Assembly: GCA_024763185.1 (NCBI GenBank)
Contig: JANTFY010000052.1
Coordinates: 1-11,500 of the forward strand
Origin: Gammaproteobacteria bacterium
Lineage (GTDB): Bacteria > Pseudomonadota > Gammaproteobacteria > GCA-001735895
Direction: 5' to 3'
Length of the DNA stretch: 11,500 bases
The notes under the pieces were generated by a model. That model searched no databases, was not told the origin of the DNA, and saw only the letters and a list, made by a program, of their open reading frames with translations. The translations under genes were made by a program, and so were the position numbers. The number at the start of each line of letters is the position of its first letter. Positions within the stretch are counted from its first letter, which is position 1. This document shows, in pieces, positions 1-7,738 of the stretch.

Positions 1-344
1 AAGACTGGAATATCGAGCAAGCGGGCCATGGCGGCATTGCTGTCGCTGCCATCCAGCGATATGCCATCAAACAGGCCCATATTACCCTCGACCAGTACCG
101 CGTCTTTGTTCTGGCTATGCTGTTGAAACTGTTGCAGGATAAAATCCTTGCCTGAAGAAAAAAAATCGAGGTTATAACAGGCATGGCCGGAGGCCTGGCT
201 TAACCAGATCGGATCGATGTAATCAGGACCCTTTTTAAAAGCCTGTATACTCAGACCCCGTTGGCGAATGGCTGCGGAAAGACCGATCGATAAGGTCGTT
301 TTCCCCGAGGATTTATGAGCAGCCGAGATATAAAAAGAGGGCAT
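1..344 (-). CDS. dsrN: DsrN, siroheme amidase (cobyrinate a,c-diamide synthase-like), 5' part only
   Basis: The first 114 codons can be read without a stop from ATG at 344-342 to the left window edge, so the gene is partial because the window ends. The N-terminus carries a P-loop (AAHKSSGKTT, residues 8-17), then KKGPDYIDP (37-45) and VEGNMGLFDG around residues 86-95, all typical of the CobB/CbiA glutamine-dependent amidotransferase family. Family knowledge: DsrN of Allochromatium vinosum lies directly behind dsrP and is thought to amidate siroheme to the siro(heme)amide used by DsrAB. The C-terminal glutaminase domain is outside the window. Position behind dsrP is the reason for choosing DsrN over a cobalamin-pathway CobB. 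No clear Shine-Dalgarno precedes the ATG, but the start places the P-loop at the normal distance. The gap of 99 bases to dsrP is wider than most gaps in the operon and holds a hairpin and a promoter-like sequence. Confidence 0.9.
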   Translation of the reverse strand, partial: MPSFYISAAHKSSGKTTLSIGLSAAIRQRGLSIQAFKKGPDYIDPIWLSQASGHACYNLDFFSSGKDFILQQFQQHSQNKDAVLVEGNMGLFDGISLDGSDSNAAMARLLDIPV

Positions 345-364
345 AGATTAAGTAGCAACCAAAA

Positions 365-386
365 CGCCTGCTATTATAAGCAGGCG
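365..386 (-). terminator. Hairpin with short T tract between dsrP and dsrN
   Basis: Perfect inverted repeat with 8-base arms (CGCCTGCT and AGCAGGCG) and a 6-base loop. On the minus strand the stem is followed directly by TTTTGGTT. This looks like a weak intrinsic terminator or attenuator that would lower transcription of dsrN relative to dsrABEFHCMKLJOP. The T tract is short, so partial read-through is likely. Confidence 0.6.
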
Positions 387-400
387 CGGTTGATGGGCAA
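373..400 (-). promoter_or_regulatory. Candidate sigma70 promoter for dsrN
   Basis: On the minus strand TTGCCC (400-395) and a perfect TATAAT (378-373) are separated by 16 bases. The -35 box matches 4 of 6 consensus bases and the -10 matches 6 of 6. The -10 is exactly the loop of the terminator-like hairpin. Predicted initiation near 366 would leave a leader of about 20 bases before the dsrN ATG. No experimental support; the palindromic context could make the match fortuitous. Confidence 0.4.
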
Positions 401-443
401 TGAGAAATATCGCTAAACGTTAAAACGAAGCGACATTCAAGGA

Positions 444-1649
444 TCAGGATTTATGAGGATCTGTCAATTCGTCAGCCAGGGATTCAGGCACCAGACGGAA
501 TATTTTCAGTCCGAAAGTGACAATCAACAAGGCCACGGCAACTCCGCCCATACCCAGCATTAATTCCCATTTGCTGGGATTATAGCTGGCGATAACACCA
601 TCCGAGAAGGAGGATGAGGCTTCATAACCCGGAACCAGGGTCATCGGGTAAGACTGTCCACCAATGAGGATCACATAAAGTGCCGAGAAACCACCGACAA
701 TTACGAGGATCGAGGCCAGAGCAGTCATGGCGCGACTTTTAGCCGGGCGAGGGCAATAAACCAGGGCCAGCGGAAGTAAAGATCCCAGTACGATTTGTCC
801 GATCCAGAACAGATTGGTGATAAGGCCTCCATCACGCAGTATGTAGGCTTCATAGCCATGATGTTCGGTGATGTACAGATTGGTCAGGTGGTGAACAACG
901 GCAAAATAAATGGTCGCGGCAACAAAAACACCCAGTAAATCTCGCAGACGTTTTATGACGGCATTACCCAGAGGTCGCCCCGTCCATTTGTAAGTCGCCA
1001 TCAATACAAGAATGTAGATCGCCATGCCATAGGAAAAGGACATGATGACAAACATCGGAGCCAGAATTGCTTCATCATAACCCTGACGCGCTACCAGGAA
1101 ACCGAAGATTGAACCGGTACCGGTGGTCAGTATTAAACGCCAGATGAAAGCGACTGTGCCGGCAATACGCTTGAATTTTTCAACTTGCCAGTCGAGCATG
1201 GTCCACAGGTAAACACCAACAATAGCGAAAAAACCGGTGTAAAGAATAATGTTCCACGCAAAAATCGATTTAAAATTATAGTGGGTAATGGCAATAATAA
1301 GACGGTCGGCGCGACCCAGGTCGAGCAGTAATACTATCAGCCCACCCGCGAGCAAGGCGATAGCCAGAACGGCGGATAACTTGGCCAACGGCTTGTAAAA
1401 GCTTTTGTTGAAAGCCGAAGCAATAGAGGCCACGTTAAGGGCACCCGAGGCAGCCACAATCAGGAAAATGGCGAAAACATGGGGCAGTCCCCAAACTACC
1501 TGGTTGTTCATGCCGGTAATCCAGTGGCCTTCATGTTCCATGTTGACAAAGGCATAGAAACCAAGCAGCAGGAATACCCCGTAAACGGCTAACAGGCCGA
1601 GAAATTTGCTGGAGTTACCGGTGATCGATGTATAACGTAAATTCTTCAT
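444..1649 (-). CDS. dsrP: DsrP, NrfD-type integral membrane subunit of DsrMKJOP
   Basis: A 401-residue membrane protein of the NrfD/PsrC family. About ten hydrophobic segments can be seen, roughly at residues 16-34, 53-78, 92-111, 130-151, 165-187, 196-220, 236-258, 276-299, 308-329 and 362-383. Family role: DsrP is the quinone-interacting membrane subunit that works with the periplasmic ferredoxin-like DsrO and cytochrome DsrJ. The start ATG lies one base after the dsrO stop (TGATATG arrangement), so translation is probably coupled to dsrO. The C-terminus is short and polar (about 390-401), and the gene ends in TGA. Length fits the DsrP family. Being directly behind dsrO and ahead of dsrN fixes the assignment over other NrfD homologues. 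Nothing unusual is visible. Confidence 0.96.
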   Translation of the reverse strand: MKNLRYTSITGNSSKFLGLLAVYGVFLLLGFYAFVNMEHEGHWITGMNNQVVWGLPHVFAIFLIVAASGALNVASIASAFNKSFYKPLAKLSAVLAIALLAGGLIVLLLDLGRADRLIIAITHYNFKSIFAWNIILYTGFFAIVGVYLWTMLDWQVEKFKRIAGTVAFIWRLILTTGTGSIFGFLVARQGYDEAILAPMFVIMSFSYGMAIYILVLMATYKWTGRPLGNAVIKRLRDLLGVFVAATIYFAVVHHLTNLYITEHHGYEAYILRDGGLITNLFWIGQIVLGSLLPLALVYCPRPAKSRAMTALASILVIVGGFSALYVILIGGQSYPMTLVPGYEASSSFSDGVIASYNPSKWELMLGMGGVAVALLIVTFGLKIFRLVPESLADELTDPHKS

Positions 1650-1650
1650 A

Positions 1651-2403
1651 TCATAAACCCTGATAACGAACGCCTGTATTCAGTCCCAGTTCTGCGCGCA
1701 ACTGTTGTCCGCCTTCCTTGGCAAGACGTTGGGAAATTTCACTGTTTTTGTCATTCAAGTCTCCGAATAGAATGACGCCAGCGGTACAGGCCTCTGCACA
1801 GGCCGTGGTACCATCACCTCGATCAACCTTGTGGACACACAGGGTGCAGGATTCAACCGTCCCCTTGCCACGTGGTGCTGTTGGCAACTGGTCGGTAAGC
1901 ACCTCGTGCACCAGGTTACGAGCTTTGTAAGGGCAGGCCATCATGCAGTAACGGCAACCAATGCAGATATGCTTGTCGACGAGTACAATACCATCGGTTC
2001 GTTTGAAGGAGGCCCCTGTCGGACAAACATCGACGCACGGTGGCTTTTCGCAATGCTGGCACATCATCGGCATATCGATCTGATGGCCGGTCTGCTTGTT
2101 CTTCAGTGTGACATGACGTATCCACTGGGAATCAGTGGCCGGTCCATGAATTTCACGTAAACCATGCTCGTTATTACAGGCTGTAACACAGTCTGAACAG
2201 CCTTCGGCGCATTTTGTGGTATCGATTAACAATCCCCAACGGTTTTTGTTGGAAACAGCTTCATCATCCGGTTTTGCCTGAACCGTATGTAAAAATACGC
2301 CGGGAGCAAGCGCTAAACCGGCTGCAGCTACAGCTGATCCACCGAGAAACTTGCGCCGGTATTGATCAATTTTATTAGTTTCTTTCATATCGTTGTGGTC
2401 CAT
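1651..2403 (-). CDS. dsrO: DsrO, periplasmic iron-sulfur subunit with Tat signal
   Basis: A 250-residue ferredoxin-like electron-transfer protein. The N-terminus has a twin-arginine signal (YRRKFL, residues 15-20), a hydrophobic stretch and a likely cleavage site after VQA (residue 43), so it is exported folded to the periplasm. Sixteen cysteines fall in four groups: 65/69/72/76, 115/118/123/127, 147/150/153/157 and 186/189/202/206, which matches a four-cluster arrangement as in NrfC-like proteins. Family role: it passes electrons between the triheme cytochrome DsrJ and the membrane subunit DsrP. The start at 2403 is two bases after the dsrJ stop. A second in-frame ATG at residue 6 could also serve; both leave the Tat motif intact. 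No strong Shine-Dalgarno is seen beyond AAGG ten bases upstream, so coupling to dsrJ is likely. Confidence 0.96.
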   Translation of the reverse strand: MDHNDMKETNKIDQYRRKFLGGSAVAAAGLALAPGVFLHTVQAKPDDEAVSNKNRWGLLIDTTKCAEGCSDCVTACNNEHGLREIHGPATDSQWIRHVTLKNKQTGHQIDMPMMCQHCEKPPCVDVCPTGASFKRTDGIVLVDKHICIGCRYCMMACPYKARNLVHEVLTDQLPTAPRGKGTVESCTLCVHKVDRGDGTTACAEACTAGVILFGDLNDKNSEISQRLAKEGGQQLRAELGLNTGVRYQGL

Positions 2404-2405
2404 AA

Positions 2406-2915
2406 TTACTGAACCTTGCGGTTATACGCCACGTGAGGTTTGATCGATCCATTCACTGCCTCTGACCGTCTGTTCGGGGCAGGTATCTGGCTTTGAGAAA
2501 ACGATTCCACCGGACGATCTGCATGACATTCGAAGCAGTCCAGTTTGACACTGGCAGAAGCATGACAGGTACTGCAGAAATGTTGACTGTCTTCTTCAAA
2601 AACTCGTGAAATTTTGCCATCTGCACCAGGGGTTGCATGACAATTAATACATTGAACCAGGCTGTGCTGCTTTGTCCGAATGCCTTCATGCATGGTTTTA
2701 TCTCGTTTATGCAATAAGTATTTCATGTGATTGGCACGCATGTCTGCCGTTGGCTCCACGCACTTTTCACCTTTGGGTGTGGGTACGATATTGCCGTTTG
2801 CGTCGCGATTCGGGCCTGTGTACTGACTTGCAGCGATGCTGTTAAATGACCACAGCAATATTGCCGTGGCCGTTAACAGGCGAATGATTTGACGAGTATT
2901 CACGAAAAAATCCAC
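2406..2915 (-). CDS. dsrJ: DsrJ, triheme cytochrome c
   Basis: Three CxxCH heme c motifs are visible: CINCH (89-93), CSTCH (114-118) and CFECH (127-131). A hydrophobic N-terminal segment at about residues 10-29, with an AAS-like end, serves as an uncleaved anchor or Sec signal and places the hemes in the periplasm. Cys52 (GEKCVEP) fits the conserved cysteine that in A. vinosum DsrJ is the axial ligand of the unusual His/Cys heme. Family role: periplasmic redox subunit of DsrMKJOP. The start is uncertain: this 169-residue reading begins at GTG 2915-2913 with no Shine-Dalgarno. GTG at 2903-2901, four codons in, has GGTGGA in a good position and would give 165 residues with the same signal anchor. 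The gene begins nine bases after the dsrL stop and ends two bases before dsrO. Confidence 0.95.
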   Translation of the reverse strand: MDFFVNTRQIIRLLTATAILLWSFNSIAASQYTGPNRDANGNIVPTPKGEKCVEPTADMRANHMKYLLHKRDKTMHEGIRTKQHSLVQCINCHATPGADGKISRVFEEDSQHFCSTCHASASVKLDCFECHADRPVESFSQSQIPAPNRRSEAVNGSIKPHVAYNRKVQ

Positions 2916-2924
2916 CCGGGTTGA

Positions 2925-4880
2925 TTAATGATCGCCCATGGCCATGTCGATGTAACCGGTTGGGCATACATCTGAACAGATATGGCAGCCGATGCATCTT
3001 GTGTAATCGGTATCAACGTAACGGCCAATCGTATGCTTGTCTTTCTTGACACGGAAAACAGCATCCTGCGGGCAGTAGATGACACAGTTGTCACACTCGA
3101 AACACATACCGCAGCTCATGCAACGCCCGGCTTCAGCAACGGCCTGCTCTTCGCTAAGTGGCACCAGACGGTCTTCAAAATGTCCCAACACCTCTTCAGA
3201 TGAAGGCACGACCTGATCGCGGATATTTCTTGGGGTATATTCAAAGTGCCCAAGAAACAATTGATCGGATGAAATGATTTCCTGAGATGAGCGATCTTCA
3301 AAGTTATGAACCGCATAGTCTGCCTCATTGGTACCACGGTCTTCATTAACATGCTCGTAGTGTTTTGGATCCAGACCGGCTTCATGCAGTTTGTTTAACA
3401 GGTCAAAGTGATGAACGTCAACCTTCGGACGTTTTTTCATTTCTGACTGTGTCAGATAAGCATTGACGGTTTCAGCACAAACCGAAGCCTGGCCAATTGC
3501 AGTGGTTAACAGGTGAGGTCGGATAATATCACCAGCCACAAAGTGACCTTCTTTGCCAGGTACACGATAGTAACTATCGGAATCTATCAGACCACGGCCG
3601 TTATCAAACTCTTCCAGACCGGTAAGATCACCAGACTGACCAATAGCTGATACGATCAGGTCACATTCGATTTCATATTCAGAACCTTCGATTGGAGTGG
3701 GTCGACCATCAACCATTTCACATTTAGCCATTTTCAGTGCAGTGGCGCGACCTGATCCATCCACAATTACTTCAATTGGCATAACACCATCATGAATGGA
3801 TACACCTTCACGCAATGCGTCATCCACTTCATGTTCTGAAGCAGTCATTTCAGCGCGTGGGAACAGGGATGTCAGGGTGACTTCAGCTCCATCACGGGCT
3901 GCTGAATAGGCCGCATCGTGAGCGACATATCCACCGATAACGTGCTCAGGCAGTTCATTTTCGGGCAGGGTATCAATTTTACCCAAACGACGCGCAACCG
4001 ATACCACGTCGATAGAAGTATCACCACCACCGACACACACAACCTTGTTGGCAGTAACCTGCATGGTGCCTTTATTGAAGGCTTCCAGGAAGGCAACACC
4101 GGATACACAGTTGGGTGCATCGGCATTTGCAACGGGTAAACCACGACCGGATTTACAACCGATAGCCCAGATAATCGCATCGTATTCTTTTTCAAGATCA
4201 GCCACCTGGACGTCAGTACCTACACGGGTAGACAGTTTAACGTCGATACCTTCCATATCCAGAATACGCTGGATTTCATGGTTGAGGAATTCACGCGGGG
4301 TACGATAACCCGGTATGCCGTATTTGAACATGCCGCCTAATTCGTCATGGTCATCGAAGACTGTAGAGCCATGACCCATGCGACGTAATTGGTAAGCTGC
4401 AGCCAGGCCTGCTGGTCCACCACCGATGATGGCTACCTTCTTGCCAGATAAAGGAGCACTGTTATCAAATTTGAAAGCTTCTTTCTTGGCTGTATCACCG
4501 ATGTATTGCTCAACAGAGTTAATACCAACAAAATCTTCAACATTGTTACGGTTACAGCCGTCCTGACAAGGAGCGGGGCAAACACGACCCATCATGGATG
4601 GGAAAGGGTTGGCATCGGTAGAACGACGGAATGCATATTCCTGCATGCTCACGTCTTCAGGAGGCGTTTCGATACCGCGAACGATATCTAACCAGCCACG
4701 AATATCCTCACCAGAAGGACAACTACCCTGACAGGGCGGAGTTCGATGAACATAAGTGGGGCACTTGAAGGTTTTATCTTCATTAAAAATATCATCACCG
4801 ATATTTTTGTATTTATTAACACCTTCTTCGAATTTACGAAAAGTCAGTTTAGTGTTCATCTCTTTAGTTGTTGTTGCCAT
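2925..4880 (-). CDS. dsrL: DsrL, iron-sulfur flavoprotein NAD(P)H oxidoreductase
   Basis: A 651-residue protein related to the small subunit of glutamate synthase (GltD-like). The N-terminal Fe-S region has cysteines at 40, 50, 54, 101, 105 and 109. A FAD-binding GGGPAGLAAAYQLRR follows at about 153-167, and a nucleotide-binding VCVGGGDTSIDVVSVARR at 281-298. After a linker holding two LGHFE copies (543-547 and 565-569) comes a C-terminal two-cluster ferredoxin domain: cysteines 587/590/593/596/599/603 and 629/632/635/639, both ending CP. Family role: DsrL is the cytoplasmic electron partner of DsrAB in sulfur oxidizers, taking electrons from sulfur oxidation to NAD(P)+. The gene's place between dsrK and dsrJ marks the oxidative Dsr type. 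The ATG has AGGAG seven bases upstream. A 60-base gap separates it from dsrK. Confidence 0.97.
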   Translation of the reverse strand: MATTTKEMNTKLTFRKFEEGVNKYKNIGDDIFNEDKTFKCPTYVHRTPPCQGSCPSGEDIRGWLDIVRGIETPPEDVSMQEYAFRRSTDANPFPSMMGRVCPAPCQDGCNRNNVEDFVGINSVEQYIGDTAKKEAFKFDNSAPLSGKKVAIIGGGPAGLAAAYQLRRMGHGSTVFDDHDELGGMFKYGIPGYRTPREFLNHEIQRILDMEGIDVKLSTRVGTDVQVADLEKEYDAIIWAIGCKSGRGLPVANADAPNCVSGVAFLEAFNKGTMQVTANKVVCVGGGDTSIDVVSVARRLGKIDTLPENELPEHVIGGYVAHDAAYSAARDGAEVTLTSLFPRAEMTASEHEVDDALREGVSIHDGVMPIEVIVDGSGRATALKMAKCEMVDGRPTPIEGSEYEIECDLIVSAIGQSGDLTGLEEFDNGRGLIDSDSYYRVPGKEGHFVAGDIIRPHLLTTAIGQASVCAETVNAYLTQSEMKKRPKVDVHHFDLLNKLHEAGLDPKHYEHVNEDRGTNEADYAVHNFEDRSSQEIISSDQLFLGHFEYTPRNIRDQVVPSSEEVLGHFEDRLVPLSEEQAVAEAGRCMSCGMCFECDNCVIYCPQDAVFRVKKDKHTIGRYVDTDYTRCIGCHICSDVCPTGYIDMAMGDH

Positions 4881-4913
4881 TTTTAGCTCCTGTGACCAAC
4901 AGTTTTCACTGGA

Positions 4914-4927
4914 TTGTAATGTTACAA
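4914..4927. repeat. 14-base palindrome in the dsrK-dsrL gap
   Basis: Perfect inverted repeat TTGTAA-TG-TTACAA, located just after the dsrK stop. It is short and AT-rich and could be a protein site or chance. It does not match the FNR/CRP half-site. No function is assigned. Confidence 0.35.
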
Positions 4928-4940
4928 ATTAATAGAAAAG

Positions 4941-6485
4941 TTATTCGGTTGATGGCTCGGCTTGTTCAGCCTCATCATCGGTTTCTTGACCTGTCAGAAT
5001 CAGGGCATTCGATACCAACTGATGTACACTGACGATCATATCCATACCCATGTCGTAATAGGGCAGGACCTTACTGAACTGGGATTTACAAATTGCACAG
5101 ATAGCCGCCATATGGGTGACACCATCGTCCTTAACCACATTGGTTAAAGCCGTCATACGCGGCATCGCACCTTTGACGCGTACGGCCATCAGGTCATCGG
5201 TTAACAGTCCGCCGCCACCACCGCAGCAATAGGTGCCTTCACCAATGGTTTCGGGCGCCATGTCAACATAGTTGTTACACACGGTTTTGATGATGTCGCG
5301 CGGAATGGTGAACTGACCACCGGGTTTATCGCCCATGCGTGATGCTCTTGCCACGTTGCAGGAGTCATGGAAGGTCAGTGTCATCCAGTCATTTTCCGAG
5401 GGATCAAACTTGAGTTTATCCTTCTGGATTAAATCATGGGTGAATTCGCAGATATGCTGGGGAATCGGGTAGTTTTGATCGAGAAAATCAAACGGACCGG
5501 CCAGGGTATTTAAAAAGCTGTAAGCCACGCGCCAGGCATGACCACATTCCCCGAATATGATGCGTTTGACGCCCAGATCAATGGCCGCTTCGCGGATACG
5601 CAACGAAATCTTGCGCATGTTTTCATAGCTGCCGATAAACATGCCAAAGTTGGCCGCCTCAGAGGCTTTGGAGCTCAGTGTCCAGCTGACGCCGGCTTCG
5701 TGGAAAACCTTGGCATAGCCCATCAGGCCGTCCACATGAGGTTCCGCAAAGAAATCGGCAGAAGGCGTCACCAGCAGGATATCGCAGCCTTTACGATCCA
5801 ATGGTAACTCAACCTTGACGCCAGTTTCGTCTTCAATGTCTTCTTCCAGACCTTCCAGGGTATCGGCCAGAGCCGGTTCAGGCAGACCGAGGTTGTTACC
5901 GATCTTGTACACCTTGCCGATGATCTCATTGTTGTATTTCTGGCCCTGGCCCACCTTGGCCATAATGTCACGCGCAGCCATGGTGATTTCGGCCGTATCG
6001 ATACCATAAGGGCAGTACACCGAGCAACGGCGACACTCTGAACACTGGTGATAATAGTTATACCAGTCATCCAGAACCTCTTTGGTCATGGATTTGGCGC
6101 CAATCAGGCCTTCGAGCCCCAGTTTGCTTAAAAACTTGCCGGCCGGCGTGTGATATTTGCGATAAACCGAGCGCAAAAGATCCTGACGCGCCACAGGCAT
6201 GTTCTTGGGATCAGAAGAGCCGAGGTAATAATGACATTTATCAGTACAGGCACCACATTTTACGCAAGAATCAAGGAAAACACGTAAGCCTCGGTATTTC
6301 TTAAGGGTATTACCCATTTCTTCAACGGCTTTTTGCTCCCAGTTGTCTACCAGTTCATGTGGAAACCCCAGGGCTTCCTGGTGGTCAGGCTTGGCAATAA
6401 AAGGGCCATCAGATGCCATGGCGCCGGGCTGGACCTTGGGCACATGGATGTTTTTAAATAATTCGGGTGTTTCAAAATCAGCCAC
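4941..6485 (-). CDS. dsrK: DsrK, HdrD-like iron-sulfur subunit of DsrMKJOP
   Basis: A 514-residue protein with two [4Fe-4S] ferredoxin motifs, C74/C77/C80/C84 and C148/C151/C154/C158 (ending CPYG). A CCG-type domain like that of the heterodisulfide reductase subunit HdrD follows: ECGHAWR (C314), HDSC (C376), TYCCGGGGG (C420/C421) and ICAIC (C463/C466). These cysteines fit the noncubane cluster site. Family role: cytoplasmic catalytic subunit, bound to the cytochrome b DsrM, that acts on the DsrC disulfide or trisulfide. The start is GTG at 6485-6483, preceded by AGGAG that overlaps the dsrM stop; the gap to dsrM is nine bases, so the two are translationally linked. The last 15 or so residues are acidic and look disordered. 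Length fits the family. Confidence 0.97.
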   Translation of the reverse strand: MADFETPELFKNIHVPKVQPGAMASDGPFIAKPDHQEALGFPHELVDNWEQKAVEEMGNTLKKYRGLRVFLDSCVKCGACTDKCHYYLGSSDPKNMPVARQDLLRSVYRKYHTPAGKFLSKLGLEGLIGAKSMTKEVLDDWYNYYHQCSECRRCSVYCPYGIDTAEITMAARDIMAKVGQGQKYNNEIIGKVYKIGNNLGLPEPALADTLEGLEEDIEDETGVKVELPLDRKGCDILLVTPSADFFAEPHVDGLMGYAKVFHEAGVSWTLSSKASEAANFGMFIGSYENMRKISLRIREAAIDLGVKRIIFGECGHAWRVAYSFLNTLAGPFDFLDQNYPIPQHICEFTHDLIQKDKLKFDPSENDWMTLTFHDSCNVARASRMGDKPGGQFTIPRDIIKTVCNNYVDMAPETIGEGTYCCGGGGGLLTDDLMAVRVKGAMPRMTALTNVVKDDGVTHMAAICAICKSQFSKVLPYYDMGMDMIVSVHQLVSNALILTGQETDDEAEQAEPSTE

Positions 6486-6494
6486 GGTTTTCTC

Positions 6495-7226
6495 CTAGCC
6501 CTTGTTTTCAGTTTCTAGTTTGGCAGCCCAGTCAGAGATATGTCTCTGTTCACGTGGGTTATCAACCTGATTACGGGTTGGGCTGAAAAACACGCCGGGT
6601 GCGTGCAGTAACTTACTGAATGGAAAGACAATCATGAGCAGGGCAACCAGAGAGAGGTGTACCATCAATGGAAAACTGTCCGGTAATTCTGCTATGGAAA
6701 AGCCCATCCACGCCAGAAAGAATTCTTTAACCGCAATGATGTCTGTGTGTAAAACTAACTGCATCATCAGGCCGCTGATGCCAATGAAGATCAGCATAAT
6801 CAACATCAGGTAATCGGAGGGCGAAGAGATATAACGAACCCGATCTACCACAATACGGCGTGCAAGCAGACCCAGAAGACCGATGACCATACCGAAAGCA
6901 GCATATTTACCGAATGGCTGAATGATATTCACCCAAAACCAGGGTTGTTCCTGGAAGTAGCGAATATGGCGTGCCAGCACCAAAAACAGGGAAAAATGGA
7001 ACATCCAGCCAAATAACCAGATCCATTTATTGGATTTGAACAGGCTTTCAAACACGATTACTTCTTTTGCCATTCTGTATACAACACCCGATTTCGTAGT
7101 GGGGGCAGGCGTTGTCGGTATCTTTAATGGGGCAGGTGTGGCCCAGTACTGTCTGATTTTGAAAGCCAGGCCGAGTATGATGACCGCGGTGGCAAACCAG
7201 AATAAAAATGCAAAAAAAGTACTCAT
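6495..7226 (-). CDS. dsrM: DsrM, NarI-like cytochrome b membrane subunit
   Basis: A 243-residue integral membrane protein with five to six hydrophobic segments (about 3-22, 68-86, 106-122, 138-160, 186-204). Histidines in or next to the membrane segments (H77, H87, H160, H190, H208) are candidates for the heme b ligands of the NarI/HdrE type. Family role: DsrM exchanges electrons with the quinone pool and is the anchor of DsrK. A proline-rich loop (29-42) separates the first segment from the rest. The start at 7226 has only a weak, distant Shine-Dalgarno (GAG about 13 bases upstream), unlike the strong sites ahead of dsrC and dsrK. This suggests lower translation after dsrC. The gap to dsrC is about 130 bases and contains two hairpins. 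Confidence 0.95.
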   Translation of the reverse strand: MSTFFAFLFWFATAVIILGLAFKIRQYWATPAPLKIPTTPAPTTKSGVVYRMAKEVIVFESLFKSNKWIWLFGWMFHFSLFLVLARHIRYFQEQPWFWVNIIQPFGKYAAFGMVIGLLGLLARRIVVDRVRYISSPSDYLMLIMLIFIGISGLMMQLVLHTDIIAVKEFFLAWMGFSIAELPDSFPLMVHLSLVALLMIVFPFSKLLHAPGVFFSPTRNQVDNPREQRHISDWAAKLETENKG

Positions 7227-7258
7227 TGAATATCAATCTCACAGAGGCAAATTGGTTC

Positions 7259-7286
7259 AGGAAGTATCAATGTCTTAAAACTTCCT
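7259..7286 (-). repeat. Inverted repeat ahead of dsrM
   Basis: Arms AGGAAGT and ACTTCCT (7 bases, perfect) with a 14-base loop, within the dsrM leader about 35 bases before its start. In RNA this could form a moderate hairpin. The long loop makes a protein-binding or processing role as likely as a stable stem. Confidence 0.4.
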
Positions 7287-7314
7287 CAAACAATTAGTTT
7301 GTATGGAAAACCGG

Positions 7315-7343
7315 TGTTGCCAGCCCATCGCGGGCTGACAACA
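7315..7343 (-). terminator. Strong hairpin directly behind dsrC
   Basis: Arms at 7315-7326 and 7332-7343 pair over 12 positions in the minus-strand RNA, with one G-U, around a 5-base loop (GCGAU). The core CAGCCC/GGGCUG is perfect. The stem starts 14 bases after the dsrC stop. Downstream, CCGG precedes a single TTTT, so it is at best a leaky terminator. It more likely protects the 3' end of a dsrC-containing transcript or partly attenuates entry into dsrM. Confidence 0.55.
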
Positions 7344-7357
7344 ACAGTAAAGACTGC

Positions 7358-7690
7358 TTATACGCAACCAGTAGGCTTAGGCAGACCGGCGTATTTACAG
7401 GCCTGTTTAGCAGGACCGTATGGGAACAGTTCGTACAGGTACTTGCTGTTACCTTTGTCTTTACCCAGCTTCTTGCCAATCGCTTTAGTCAGAACGCGTA
7501 CTGCAGGAGCAATTTGATACTCTTCATAGTACTCACGCAGGAAGTTGATAACTTCCCAGTGGCTTTCAGTCAGTTCTGCATCGTCAGCAGCAGCCAGTGC
7601 CGCAGCAACATCTTCATTCCAGTCGTTCAGGTTAGCCAGGTAACCTTCTTCGTCTGTTTCGTAACTTTTACCATTTACATCTAAAGGCAT
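7358..7690 (-). CDS. dsrC: DsrC, sulfur-carrier protein (TusE family)
   Basis: A 110-residue protein ending in the flexible DsrC arm, ACKYAGLPKPTGCV. Both redox cysteines are present: Cys109 next to last and Cys98 eleven positions upstream. Having both separates true DsrC from TusE, which has only the last one. Family role: DsrC takes persulfide sulfur from DsrEFH, presents it to DsrAB, and the resulting trisulfide or disulfide is processed at DsrMKJOP. The ATG at 7690 has a good GGAG eight bases upstream. The leader of 48 bases behind dsrH is very AT-rich and includes a small inverted repeat. A strong hairpin lies just behind the stop, in line with dsrC being produced in excess over its neighbours in known sulfur oxidizers. 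Confidence 0.98.
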   Translation of the reverse strand: MPLDVNGKSYETDEEGYLANLNDWNEDVAAALAAADDAELTESHWEVINFLREYYEEYQIAPAVRVLTKAIGKKLGKDKGNSKYLYELFPYGPAKQACKYAGLPKPTGCV

Positions 7691-7710
7691 GAGATTTCTC
7701 CAAATAATGC

Positions 7711-7728
7711 TTTAAAAAAGCTTTTAAA
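7711..7728. repeat. AT-rich inverted repeat in the dsrH-dsrC gap
   Basis: TTTAAAA and TTTTAAA (7 bases each) with spacer AAGC, 21 bases before the dsrC ATG. All-AT arms would give a weak RNA stem. The 48-base gap 7691-7738 is strongly AT-rich, but I found no convincing -35/-10 pair in it. Confidence 0.3.
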
Positions 7729-7738
7729 AATTAAACGT

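Noticed and set aside
1831..2160. 109-codon plus-strand open frame opposite dsrO
   Set aside because: Fully inside dsrO on the other strand, whose cysteine motifs show dsrO is the real gene.
4914..4927. FNR or CRP site in the dsrK-dsrL gap
   Set aside because: The palindrome TTGTAA-TG-TTACAA does not have the FNR half-site TTGAT or its N4 spacing.
7691..7738. Internal promoter for dsrC
   Set aside because: A secondary dsrC promoter is plausible from A. vinosum, but the AT-rich gap gives no -35/-10 pair with proper spacing, so I did not list it as a feature.
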